Below are positions 53,201 to 64,000 of a DNA stretch of 64,000 nucleotides, piece after piece. A model generated the notes under the pieces. It ran no database searches. It was not told where the DNA came from and saw nothing but the letters and a program-made list of their open reading frames with translations. The DNA comes from Nothopassalora personata (taxonomy: Eukaryota; Ascomycota; Dothideomycetes; Mycosphaerellales; Mycosphaerellaceae), in the NCBI GenBank assembly GCA_033816765.1, contig CM066292.1:5270001-5334000 (forward strand). Reading direction: 5' to 3'. Position 1 is the first letter of the stretch; each line of letters begins with the position of its first letter. Made by a program: the position numbers and the translations under genes.

Positions 53201-54845
53201 TAGGTTCTTTTAAGTCTATTACCTTATAAAGATTCTAGAGTAAGTTCTTCCTAAAGTGTGCAAATCTTCTATGCTAAAGCTCCTACTGTTTTAGGTTAGT
53301 CTCTAATTTAGCAGTTACAAAGGCATTCTCTATTAGTAGTGCACATAATAAGTAATGTGCCCTTTTTTATAGTAGAGGAGAAATCTCATTAATAAATGGA
53401 ACCCCCCTAAGAAGCCTTGTCTAGACAACAGTTTAGCTAGAGGGAGATATAAGAGAAAATAAAGGAGGTTAGACACTAAACTGCTTACTGAACTAGTTCT
53501 AAGAAACTAGGTTTACCCCTAGCTTAGGTATAAGTAGAACATCTTCTAAAACAACTTTCCTACCAGATCTCCTACTTATCTCTACAGTCCTAATATAAGT
53601 GGCTAACAAATGCCTACCTCCTACTTTGATCCATTTCTTCTTTGTTAAGGGAGTTATAGATCTAAAGAGGCAGTTCTAGTCAGTTATATAGGATAAAGCA
53701 TAAGAATTAAGTAACTACTCTAATAAGGGGAACTTGCCTTAGACTTCTACAGTTGAGTAAGCCACTTCATTATACTTATTATTATTAGACATTGTCTTCT
53801 AGGATAAGTTGCATAAGTTAGGTAGCTCTTAGGTAGAGAAACCTTTCCTAGTCTTCCTTATTTTAGAGGAAGGAGACTAGGCCTAGTTCTTCTAGAGTAA
53901 TAGTATGTTAGAGCTGAGTTTCTTCACTATTTTCTTAAGTTCCTTTATAGAGGACTTCTCTCTTAGTGTTCTTCTTAAAGATGGTAGTAGAGATCTTCTC
54001 TTCTTAACATATGTTACATTCTAGGAGGATAGTGCTTAGGAATAAGATCTAAGGACCTTCTTTGCCTTAGAGAGACTAGAGCAGTCCTTAATGAGATAGT
54101 CCTTCTTATAGAGAAGGTAGGAAAGTAATCTTACCTAACCTAAGGGCCTAACCTAGGTAGCTGCTATACTATACTTAGCCTTAGAGGGATTCAATCTAGC
54201 CTCTTAAGCCTTAAGGATCTTTAAGGTCCTTTTATGATCTATCTTTAGCTAAGCTATAATGGTATCCCTAGCTATATAGTAGTTAGGTAGTAGTAAGCTT
54301 AAAAGCTAGGTTATTCTTATATTAGCTTTCCTATAGTGCTAGCCCTCTAGGTTAACATTAGCAATCCTCTTTCTAAGAGACACTAGGTGTGCCTATGTAG
54401 ATCTAATAGTGAACTCTTTACTTATCTCAAAGTTCATAAACTGTTTTGTAAGCTTATGTGTATAGGTTAGTAACACCTAGCTATACTTGTTCTAGAGACG
54501 CACCTATATCTTAGCAGCTTTTCTAGATTCGTAAGAGCCCTTAAGCTCAAATTTATCTTCTTCTATAATCCTACTTAGGATACTAAAGTAGCAAGCTGCA
54601 TTTTGTTTTGTCTATGTTAGTGCATTAAGAATCTCTTTAATCTTAGTCTCTTCCTAGAGTTTTAGGTTCTTGCCCTTAATTTTATTAAATAACACTTCTA
54701 ACAGGTCATCAATTGCAAAGAATGCTAACTGGCTCTCTATCTTATATCTCTAAAGGTTAAACTATCTCTTCTAGTTATCTCTCCTAAGAATTGAGATTTT
54801 AGTTCCCTTCTCTTCTCCTTTCTCTTAGTATAAAACCATAATGAA
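50300..54845 (-). pseudogene. C2 gag-pol (RIP-degraded)
   Basis: Minus strand. Gag starts near 54838 (MVLY, then KGTKISILRRDN and RYKIESQLAFFAIDDLLEV, a copia UBN2-type Gag). RT piece at 51195-51491: MDVNNAFIESTLYKDIFMLL, KILKSLYRLKQVARDWNQLY and THIDNIPIAAL, where IDN replaces VDD. The RT/RNase H junction at 50652-50921 reads WLATITRLDIAFALGRISLF. Many TAG/TAA stops elsewhere. The order supports Ty1/copia. Confidence 0.8.
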
Positions 54846-55284
54846 TTGAATGTAATAAAATAAGGTGTATATACTTCAAGGTCGTAGCTTAGGTCCTACT
54901 AAGGCTTTTAGTATAGAATAGTAAGGTTCGTAGGTGTAAATACTAAGGCCTACTTAGTAGGGTAAAGAAAGAGCGGTGTAGTCTCGGAGCTAGGACACAG
55001 GTCTGTCTCTCCTAGCAGAGTTCTAAATGACTTACTTAAAGTCCTTCTTAATAGTATCTCGATGCAGTTCTGCCTATAGAGTGTCTTTAAGGTATTAGCT
55101 TATAGTAAGCCGTATAGAGTCCTTTTCTAGATTACCTATTACTTAGTATTAAACTAAGCTCCTTAATAGGACAGATAGGGTAGACTTCTACTTCTAGATG
55201 TTTTCTACTATAACAGCAAGGGATACAAGTAACCTGTACTAATATAGGTTACTCTTACTCCTGTATAAACTCGGGCTTATAACC

Positions 55285-55531
55285 TGTTAAGTTAAGACCT
55301 TATAGGATAGGTAGTTAGCAGCGGAGTAGAGTAAGAGATTAATGTTTAACTAGCTAATAGCTATAGGGCATGCAGCAATATATTAGGAACTAATGTGTTA
55401 ATTGTGTTAGATGTCTATCTAAGCTAAAGGGGAGAGAAGGTGTCTTCCGATAAGCTAAGTTATCGTAGATGCCTTAGGCTATTAGATTACAACCTAACTG
55501 TTAGCTCCCCTTAAGATGCTACATCTTAACA
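55285..55531 (-). repeat. C2 5' LTR
   Basis: 247 bp. The minus-strand sequence directly inside it is GGTTATAAGCCCGAG, the same primer site as C1. Confidence 0.9.
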
Positions 55532-58500
55532 TTACTAATAGAAAGGGCCTTATTCGATAAGATGCTCTATAACCGGGAGGCAGTCCTCGCTTAGGATTTT
55601 AGTTATATAAGGCAAATTAGGCACGACGTTATACCACCTTAGAAGATTAATACGGTCCCTCATAGGCTATAGTAGGCACGCCCTATCCGGTTGTACCTAA
55701 GTCTTAGGGCAATTGTTAAGCGCATAATTAGAGCCCGGATTAATAACAGTATCCTAGAATACTTATAAGGGGTATATTCTAATAGCTAGTTCCTAGTCGT
55801 AAAGAAGGTTAATACCTCTAGAAGCGATGTGCTATATTGGTTAATTAACTTAGCTATGCTCCTAAATAAGGTTACTATGCGCGATGCTAACATTCCACCG
55901 GACACGGATAGCTTCTTAGAGGATTTTGCCGGGTACCGAGTCGCTTCACTTATAGACCTGTTTTTAGGTTATAATTAGATCACTTTAGATAAGTCCTACC
56001 GGGACTTAATAGCCTTTATGACCCCTCTTAGCCTAGTACGTAACACGACTCTACCTTAAGGAGCTACTAATTCAGTTGCTTAGTTCGTGCGTACGGTAAT
56101 AAAGATTCTACTTAATTATATCTCGCATCGAGCGAAGCCGTTTCTTGATAACATCGGTATTAAGGGACTAACCGAGGACTATAGGAATGCTAAAGTAGAG
56201 CCTAGGTTAAGGAAATAGGTCGTTAAGCACATCGTTTCCCTAGATCTAGTTCTTGCTAACCTAGAGAGAGCTAGTACGGTAGTTACTAGAGGCAAATCCT
56301 AATAGTTATACGAAAAGCTTAAGATTGTTAGGTACGTTACTAGCCCGGATAGTCGCTATCCTAACCTAAAGGTTGTAGCTAAGATCCTAGATTAGCCTAC
56401 GCCTACCTATATTAAGGAGGTCCGCACCTATATAGGGCTATATATGTACTTCCGGATATAGATTCCCTAGTTCGTTATTATCGCTCGACTAATGTATAAG
56501 CTGCTAAAGAAGGACGCCGAGTTCACCTAGACAGAAAATGAGCAGTTCTTAAAAGAAGAGGTTACTAGATACCTTATGTAGGCTCTAGCCTTAGTTACCC
56601 TCTACTACTTACCTAGTGCTAGGTCTATTTTTATCTTAGTTAATGCTAGCGGCACTAGATGGGGATGTATCGTTTCTTAAGAATTAATAGACAGTACTCG
56701 ACGGCGTTACCCGGTGCGGTATAAGAGTAGAATCTAGAACGCGTTAGAATCTAGATATAATACTAGTAAGCGAGAATGCCTTAGGGTCCTTAAGGGGCTT
56801 AAGAAGATCTAGAGATATGTCACTAGCGTTAATTTTGTCCTTAAGGTTAATACTAAGACACTTATATAGCAACTTAACCGGCCGGCTTCGGACCTGCCTA
56901 ACTCGGCAATAGCCCGGTAGGTCGTATAGATTAGGCTATTTACATTCGAAGTAAAGCACGTTACGGGAGCTAGGCATACTAGCCTAGATGCCCTGTCTCG
57001 TAGGCCCTCTACACCTTAGGAACCTAGGGAAGCTAACGAAGACAAAGTCGACTAGATAATTAATAATAAGCTATTCGGGTACCCGGAGCCGGTCGACACC
57101 TATCTAGTTAAAATCTAGAAAACACGATATCTCGGGGACTAATATTCTAAGGGCTCTTAGTAGCTTACTTAGGTTATAGAAACTAGGACCCGGCCTAATA
57201 GTGTTACCCGTACTAAGTACCGGCGGCTAGTGAAGAAGAGCGTTAACTTCTTTATCCGAGACTAATTGCTATTCTTCTAGAAGCGCTAAGGAGTACCGTT
57301 ACAACTTATAATTAACGATAATAAGGCTTAGAAGGAGATCGTTATAGAATGCCATGAAAGATACGGTTATCGTAGCGCTAAGGTCGTATATAACCTTATT
57401 TCCGATCGGTATTACTAGGACGGGTACTTCGCCGATGTCTCTACGTAGGTTCGAATTTATACTCCCTATAGGTTTCGCGAAGGTAACTAGCGCGCTAGTA
57501 AGCTTCACTTATCGAGCCCTTAGGTTATTAGTAAGAAGTAGTACTCGGACCCTGTCTAGGTACATAAAAATAGATACCTCCTAGTTGCGCGCGAAGCACT
57601 TAGTAACTAGATCGAGGCTAGAGTAACGAGGGCACCTCCTAACTCTAAGACGGTTACTAAGTTTCTATACGAAGATGTCTTCTATAGGTACGGCTACTAT
57701 ACTGAAATTGTACTTAATAACGCTACGGTTTATGCGGCTAAGGTTAAGCGGTTACTCGTAGGACTTAGTATTCGAAGGATCCGAATATTACCGTAATATC
57801 CGTAGTCTAATGCTCCGGTCGAGGTTAGGTACCGTCCGATTCTTATAGCGTTAGTAAAGCTTATAAGGAACACATACCGCGGATAGGAGCAATAGGTACC
57901 CGCTATGTTATAGGCTAATAGGACCACGACCTGTCGTACTACTGGAATAACGCTAGCTTAGGTCCTATATAGCTATCGTACGATTCTACTAATTAAGGTT
58001 AAGTACCCGACGTAGGCAAATTATTAATAGGGATCGGTAAGAACGACTAAGGACCTACTTACTATACGTGCGCGTTAACTCTAGGCTCGAGACCTTAGTT
58101 TAGAAGAGCTATATACTCGAAGGAAGCGACTAAGAGAACTTAGTAAGGACTACTTTAATTCTTACCGGAACGTTAACTTTATTAGTTTCTAGAAGGGCGA
58201 CCTTGTTATAAGATTCGATAAGCTATATAAGGATAACTTCTTACGTAAGATCGGTTACCGATAGTAAGGTCTATATTGGGTATCTAGTGTCTCTAGGGAA
58301 TTTAGTACCTATATTCTTAAGGAACTTAATAGTACGATAATAAAGGGTGTTTAGGTACGGGAAAACCTTAAGCTAGTTCTAGAGCTTCGCCCAGATAACA
58401 TAGGAGTACTAAACTTAGATAATAGGACCGATCTCGTAATAGGGGAGGGAGAAGTCGCTAATAGCAAAGACAGTAGTAATTCGAACGAGATCGAGCCTAT

Positions 58501-58699
58501 CGCCGGCGAAGACGTACTACCTATAGGAGTTAACGAAAGGGGATCGTATCCTAAACCGGAATCTAAGAAGCTATAGGTTAGGCCTTATAACCTTTCTATA
58601 GCCGAAATTTTATAGTTTAGTAGGATCGAGGCTAAGAACTAATTAGTTAGCAATAGTGTACGGAGTTCACTTCCCTTAGGCATGTGTTACGTATACCCT

Positions 58700-58896
58700 T
58701 ATTAAGGGGATGTCGCAATGTATAGCACGCCTACGACCTACTAGTCGTAGATGAACTAATTCTTGCCTTTTGTTTAAGACGCATCGCGCGTCGCAAGGTG
58801 TACTTATACGTGTTACGTGCGGCTTAGTAGCCGGTCGCGACCGCATATTACATGTAAGGCTATATGTAGGGGTTAGCTACTAGGCTGCCCCTTATA
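58700..58896 (-). repeat. G1b 3' LTR
   Basis: Reverse complement aligns with the G1 LTR from its TATAAGGG end. It is diverged beyond RIP changes, so it is a different subfamily. The outer end seems shortened by about 17 bp or differs. Confidence 0.7.
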
Positions 58897-59149
58897 ATTG
58901 CCTCCCCTCCCGTACGAGCTGTCCTTAGCTCGCTAGTTACTACGTAGAGGCTCCTATGTACTTCTAGAACTATAGTTGCTATACGGCCTATATACGGGTT
59001 ACGTACGTGTCGTTATGTAGGTGTAGGTAAGTAAGGCTTAGTTACTATGCCGACGTAGCTAGTTAGGGGCATAAAACTCTAGCCTAACCTAGCCCTTTCT
59101 TAGGACGCTCCCTAGCTTATTACCTTCGCTACACTACTAACGCCCTCGC

Positions 59150-59980
59150 TAGCTACTAAGCTCTCGTAGAGAATTAACATGTACATACGGTGCCTCCCGT
59201 ACTTCGTTAGGGGTAAGTCTCTACGCGCGTCGCCTACGATTCGTATGCTAACTACTTACTAGACGAGGCCGATAACTGTAATAGTATTACTACCGGCGAG
59301 CTCCTAAAGAAGTGTAGCCGCTATAGGCGTAGTAAACATAGCTACGTGCCTAATACTAGCTACGCTATCGCCTCGCTAGTAAGCCGCCTACGCGCCGCGC
59401 GGTCCTAGCGCGACTTCCTTACGGCTATAATAGGCTAGGCGCCTATAGACCTCTAGTAGTAGGAGCTAGTAGAGTAGATCCGCCTATGTGCCTAGCTAGG
59501 TAACGACATTAAGGAGGTAAGTCGCTACTTCGCTCGTGCGAGTCGACTGCTACTCGCGGGGGAGGGCTCTAGTACGTCCCCTATACTTCGGCTAACCCTT
59601 TCTATAGGCTATTAGGCAGTTTAATGCCTATAAGCATAAGCGTGCCGGGGAGACCCGTATACGTGCCTCCGCCGCCGCCGCTACTACTGCCGCCGCCCCC
59701 CGCCGCCGAAGCCCTCGCGCTCTAGTAGGAGTAGAACCGCGCCCTTAATGGGCTGTTCGAACTCGGCCGCGCCGTAAGTCGCATATTCCTCGCCTACGTG
59801 TACCCTACTAACCGTAGTCCTAGTTCCTATAGGCGTAGAACATCGACACTACCGCCGCCGACTAGGCATTCTTACCTAAGTTACTACGTGACGATAACTG
59901 AGGCGCTCGCCTTATACGCTGCTCGCGGGCTCCTCGCCTACTACTACTCTACGTAGCCCCTAGTAGGCGCGCTACTCTTT
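59150..59980 (+). pseudogene. Antisense ORF in the G1b 3' region (RIP-degraded), unknown protein
   Basis: Plus strand, opposite to pol. One frame reads VSTRVAYDSYANYLLDEAD, NSITTGELLKKCSRYRRSKH, SYVPNTSYAIASLVSRLRAA, RDFLTAII and LGNDIKEVSR with few TAG stops at expected Gln. It then passes a GCC-rich (polyproline-like) stretch, probably with a frame change, to LFELGRAVSRIFLAYVYP. It matches the antisense frame of G1 (12320-13100) residue by residue over about 90 positions. No known domain recognised. Confidence 0.55.
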
Positions 59981-60079
59981 AGCTTTTGTTTTGTTTATAG
60001 TTAAGAAAAGTTTTATTTATACTCTAGTACTAGTCTTATTTACTTCTCCTTAACGCCTTATAGTCGGCTACTATGCGAT

Positions 60080-63000
60080 CCGCATTCGCGAGGCCCTCCG
60101 CCGGTTCCTAGCTATTATACTCCTCTAGCTAGTCCTTCTACTAGACTAGATACTATAGCTTACCCTTACGCTTACGCCTATCTAGTACTACCTCTACCTT
60201 ATACTCTCCGTCCTTATTAGCTAGAGGGGGTACGGGTCTATCCTTATCGCTACCGATATACGGCTCGAGGAGAGAGACATAGAAGACGTTATAGAGCCTT
60301 AAGTCGGCTAGTAGCGCTAGGCGGTACGCCTACGAACCGATAGCGTCCGTAATACGGTATAGGCCGATGAACTTCGGACCTATCTTCTTCTTTAGCACTA
60401 CTAACTTAAGGTTCTTCGTTAATAATAGGACTAAGTTACCTACGCGGTAGGTCTTAGCTTAGTAGGTCTTATTATAGTAGCGAGCCTAGCTTTTTACTAT
60501 AGCCTTCTATCGCTCCTCGAGTATAGCGCGTAGTTTTCGTATGCGACTCGTAGCTATTACCGCTACTAGTACTTCCCCCCCTAGGTCTCGTCTCGAGATC
60601 TAGTTAGTATAGGGGTAATCTTAGGTCGCTAACCGTGCGCTATTTCGAACGGACTTATCCGTAGTATTAGGTAGATACTGTTATTAGCTACGAATTTAGT
60701 AACTGCAAGCTACTTAGCCTACTTAGTTTAATTGTTACTATAGTAATAACGAAGGTATTATTCGAGGGTTTAGTTTACCCTCTTAGTTTAGCCGTTAGTC
60801 TAAGGGTAAAAGGCCGTAGATAGCTTACGCTTTATACGCGCCTCGAAGTAGAAGTCACTCTAAAACTAACTAGTGAAGACCGGACCTCGGTCGCTTACTA
60901 TACCTAACGGGACACTATAGTGTCGTACGACTTCGTCTCGTAGGAGCCTCGTAAGCTCTACGGCTATACAAGTCTTCGTCGTCGGGATGTATAAGCTCAT
61001 TTTTAAGTAGCGATCGACTATTACTAGGATCGCATTATACACGTAACCGGCTCGCGTGCTTAGAGGTAGGTCCGTAATAAAATCTATAGTAATTTCCTAC
61101 TACGGTCGCTCCGGTCTAGGAAGCGGTTATAGCTCGCCGTAGGGTCGATAGCGCCTCGCCTTCGAACCCTAGTAGGTTCTATAGGCTTAGACGTATTGTT
61201 TCACGTCCGTACTAAGTAAGTCCTACTAATAATTACGTCGTAATAGCTCTTTAGTCTTAGTCCTTCTAAAGTGACCCGCGAGGACGTCGTCGTAGTACAT
61301 GCGAATTAGATGCGACCTAATTACGTAATCCCTAGGTACTACGATCGCGTCTCCGTAGTACATAAGGTCATCCTTTATATGCTATCCCTTAGCGTCCCTC
61401 GCGCTTAGCGCCTACGCTAAGTATACAACACACTAGTCGTCTTACTACTACGCGATCTTTATTAAGAGTGGGATTAACTTACCCGTCGAGCTGTAAGCTT
61501 AACCCTATATTACTGTAGCGTATACTACTACTAGTAAAGACGGCTTATCTTAATAGGGAAGGTCACCTCTCCGCACTACTATCGCCGCGCCTATGTTGCC
61601 CTATATCGCCTCGTAGGTAGTAAGCACGCGCTTTACCGTCGGCTCGCTTATCCCTTCTAGAGACTCCTTCTAGAAAGATAGCTTACTTTATAAGGTAGGT
61701 AGTAAGTTCGAAGTTTATTACGTTATAGCTACGTAGTTACTACGTCTCGAAGGCGCGTCGGCTAGGTTAGTCTTACCCGGCCGATGCTCTACTATAAAAT
61801 TAAAAGACTATAGGAACGTAGCCTATCGAGCTTACCGCCTATTTAGCTACTTTACTATTATAAAGCCCTATAGGTTAGCGTAGTCGACTAGCACTCGCAC
61901 CGTATACGTAGCGCCCTCTAAGTATAGCCTCTAATGCTTAAAAGCCTTAACTACTATAAGTAGCTCCTAATCGTACGTCTCGTAGTTACACTTAGCTAGT
62001 ATTATCTTACGTAAATAGAACGCGATAGGATGCTACTTAGTACTAAACAATTAGGATATAATACCTACGATCGCGAAACCTAAGGCATCCGTCTCGACTC
62101 GCGTGCGTAGCGTAGGATCGAAGTGCCTAAGTATTAGTGCACCTAAGAATCCGGCCTTAAGCTATCGAAACGCCTACTCTTCGCTTAAGGTCTACGTAAG
62201 AGGGCCGTGCTTCTTACCGTCCTTAGATCCCTTTAGTAGGTCCGTTAGGGGCTTATAGACCCTTAAGTATCCTTCTATAAAACGCCGGTAGAAGTTGCAA
62301 AACCTAAGGAAGGACTAGACCTTATAAAAGGTCGTAGGTGTAGGCTATTCCTCGATAGCGGCTACCCTACTCCTATCTATCGACACGCCTACGGCGCTTA
62401 CGACAAACCTAAGGAACTCTACACTCTCCTAGAAGAAGTGACACTTCTTAGAGTTTACGAATAGGGCAAACTTTCGTAGCCTCTCTAGTACCGCGCGTAC
62501 GGCTCGCATGTGTGCCTTACGCGTCTCGCTATAGATAAGGATATTATCTAGGTAGACTACGTAAATGTTATTAACTAAGCCGGTTAGCGCCTTGTTAATA
62601 TACCCTTAAAAGGTTACCGGTACGTTAGTTAACCCGAACGGCATTACTAGGTACTCGTAGTGTCCGTATTGCGTGCGAAACGTAGTCTTCCACTTATCGC
62701 CTCGCTTAATAGGGATACGATAGTAGGCGTCCTTTAAATCGATTATAGTAAAGAACCTAGAACCTAATAGGCTATCTAGCGTCTCGCTAATTAGGGGTAG
62801 GGGGTATCGGTTCTTTACTATAATCTCATTTAGGCCTCTGTAATTAACATAGAGCCTAAGAGTACTATTCTTCTTTAGTACGAACAGGATAGGCGCACCC
62901 GCCTTACTTACGGACCGCCTAATCCACCCCTTCTCTATTGCTTACGTAAGGTACTCCTTTAAGGCCTCTAACTTAGTTAAGGACTAGTAGTATAGCGGCT

Positions 63001-63660
63001 TAAAAGGGGGTTTCTTTCCTTTAACGAGATTAATCGCATACTCAACCCCGTCGGGCATCTTGCGCTTCGCCTACTTATTAGGTACGTATACATCTCGGAA
63101 GTCTACAAATTCTTTAGGCTACGAGAGGCCCTCTCCTTTAGGTACTACTATAGTAATAGCCCGAACACTTATCGTATAAACCTACTTTAAGCTCTCGAGA
63201 TCCTTAAGGAACTCGCGTACGTTACGCTACTAAACCGTAGGCGTCTCTATACCGTAGTACTACTAGTTATCCTTATCGGCCTTTACTATCCGATTACGAT
63301 GCCGCTAGGGTCTACCTAAAATTACTAATGGCCTACCTATAGGTACCGCGTAGTAGATAGCGTTACTTACGCGCTCTACTCCCGCGTTATTAGCAAGTCG
63401 TAGCCAAACCGTAAAGGCGCCGTAGCAATACCCTAGGTTATGCGTATACGACTCTAACTTCGGTAGCCTTACCCTATTAATAGGTTACATTTAATGTCGG
63501 AGTACATACTTATACGACACTAGGCTAAGATCCGTATAGTTATCTAGGAGAAACGTAGCCTCGCGAAAGCCCTTACGAGTCTCGACTACGCCTCGTAAGT
63601 AACGCGCTAGATACGTATCTACTCGCCTTAAGGGGTCGACTTTAGGAAAACTCGGACTTA
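60080..63660 (-). pseudogene. G1b pol and chromodomain (RIP-degraded)
   Basis: Minus strand. Protease remnant, then RT ([14 protein letters not shown], YLDNILIYS), RNase H, integrase, and a chromodomain reading EYKVEVVLDRRKRKGKL followed by KD and LEEYNS pieces. It is collinear with G1 pol, and stops are TAG/TAA. Confidence 0.75.
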
Positions 63661-63708
63661 GGAGCGACCTACTTATAGTCCTCTACCTTTTCCCTAGTCG
63701 CTACGATA

Positions 63709-64000
63709 TGTTAGGAACCGCTGTACGTTATCACAACTCGGGCTTGGATCTTTGCAGGGATGTCTCAATCAGTTATGAAGGTAGTGGTTCCAAACAGTAT
63801 ATGGTGTATACTTAAAATGAGTTGAGCACGAGGCTCCTATCTACTCGTAAAGAAGCGTCGTCTATATAGTGCCATGTCTTGGCGTGATCTGTCCTGCTCT
63901 GCCCTGAGCGAGTCTGATCAACTGATCAAGAGTGATCAGGACCGATCAGTCCTGATCGCTCTGTCACGTGACTCCCCAGGCATCCATGTCTGCAGCTTCG
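63709..64000. mobile_element. Start of an unmutated LTR-like sequence leaving the window
   Basis: An abrupt change at 63709 from RIP-mutated to normal DNA, beginning TGTTAGGAACC (a TG start). It contains clustered GATC inverted repeats (about 63910-63955) and GTCACGTGAC (63963-63972), a palindrome also seen in the BG1 and G2 LTRs. Probably the LTR or edge of a younger element that truncated G1b. The other end is outside the window. Confidence 0.4.

Larger units (their letters stand above)
49919..55531 (-). mobile_element. C2: RIP-degraded Ty1/copia element in BG2 pol
   Basis: 5613 bp. LTRs of 247 bp at 49919-50165 and 55285-55531 (TGTTAAG...CTTAACA, perfect inverted ends) with a perfect TTACT target duplication (49914-49918 and 55532-55536). 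The coding strand is minus, and the primer site abuts the right LTR at 55270-55284. LTRs are very similar to each other. Internal RIP is present but milder than in C1. Confidence 0.92.
46327..58640 (+). pseudogene. BG2 gag-pol (RIP-degraded, interrupted by C2)
   Basis: Counterpart of the BG1 polyprotein. The start ATG is now ATA. There is a one-base insertion near 46415, then EESEEGETPKSSKEGRSGTS and the capsid with many TAG codons, followed by the zinc knuckle. The protease reads LINEGSEVNII (Asp to Asn). C2 occupies 49919-55531, and pol resumes after TTACT. RT reads FLDNIGI at 56141-56152 (BG1: FLDD). RNase H, integrase and the C-terminal acidic tail are all recognisable up to 58640. Every catalytic centre I could compare is hit by G-to-A or C-to-T. 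Dead copy. Confidence 0.85.
38369..58700 (+). mobile_element. BG2: RIP-degraded copy of the BG1 family, 3' truncated
   Basis: Same family as BG1 but on the plus strand and heavily TA-converted. The 5' LTR is 38369-38441 plus 45665-45984, split by C3. The leader is expanded with AAGGTC repeats, and gag-pol (46327-58640) is split by C2. Similarity to BG1 continues about 60 bp past the Gag-Pol stop and ends near 58700 where G1b starts. The ORF2 region and 3' LTR are absent from the window, so whether BG2 ever had ORF2 cannot be judged. Side-by-side comparison with BG1 shows RIP directly (GTCACGTGAC to GTTACGTAAC, ATG to ATA). Confidence 0.88.
58700..63708 (-). mobile_element. G1b: 5'-truncated RIP-degraded chromovirus related to G1
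   Basis: Minus-strand relative of G1. The 3' LTR is 58700-58896, with a polypurine tract just inside. The 3' region with antisense frame spans 58900-60050, the chromodomain about 60080-60240, integrase about 60450-61300, RNase H about 61700-62100 and RT about 62250-62950 (YLDN at 62543-62554). The protease region reaches 63650. Gag and the 5' LTR are missing: homology to G1 stops at about 63708 where unmutated LTR-like DNA begins. Its left end abuts BG2 at about 58700 without a clear target duplication. Confidence 0.82.

Overview
The window looks like a chromosome segment of a filamentous ascomycete (Pezizomycotina). Three things point there. Host genes have short GT...AG introns. The repeats carry the footprint of repeat-induced point mutation (RIP): CpA/TpG changed to TpA, so CAG and CAA codons became TAG and TAA and catalytic codons are hit by the same transition. 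Most of the DNA is nested LTR retrotransposons. I cannot name the species.

Layout. 1-5.76 kb is host DNA not affected by RIP: a minus-strand multi-exon gene running off the left edge, a 356-aa proline/serine-rich hypothetical protein (minus), a RIP-inactivated RBR-type (RING-IBR-RING) E3 ubiquitin ligase pseudogene (plus), and an intact two-exon F-box-like gene (minus). From about 5.76 kb to 63.71 kb almost everything is retroelement. An old Ty1/copia relic (here C1) is split in its polyprotein frame by two Ty3/gypsy chromoviruses: G1 (6939-13824, TSD GAATC) and G2 (14059-33422, TSD GTAGC/GCAGC). G2 is in turn interrupted just after its chromodomain by a young element with no RIP (here BG1, 14795-26430, TSD CTAGT). 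Its two 377-bp LTRs appear identical. To the right lie an unidentified RIP-damaged reading frame (37.4-38.4 kb) and BG2 (38369 to about 58700), a RIP-mutated copy of the BG1 family in the opposite orientation. BG2 carries one copia insertion in its 5' LTR (C3, 38442-45659, TSD CCCTT) and another in its pol (C2, 49919-55531, TSD TTACT). Last come a 5'-truncated relative of G1 (G1b, about 58700-63708) and, at the right edge, unmutated LTR-like DNA that starts at 63709 and leaves the window.

BG1 is the functional centrepiece. On its coding (minus) strand it runs LTR, short leader with GACCTTGA-type repeats, a 2226-aa Gag-Pol with zinc knuckle, aspartic protease, reverse transcriptase, RNase H, H2C2/DDE integrase and GPY/F-like tail, then a second large ORF of 857 aa (ORF2), then LTR. 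ORF2 resembles no family I know. It occupies the env-like position but has no visible membrane segment, and its frame seems to continue for about 107 aa past its stop after a one-base slip. A 26-bp palindrome (half-site ATTTACCGGTCCC) occurs in both LTRs, between pol and ORF2, and inside pol. In the LTRs and the inter-ORF gap it sits beside a GTCACGTGA box. A second novelty is an antisense reading frame between chromodomain and 3' LTR, conserved at protein level between the diverged relics G1 and G1b.
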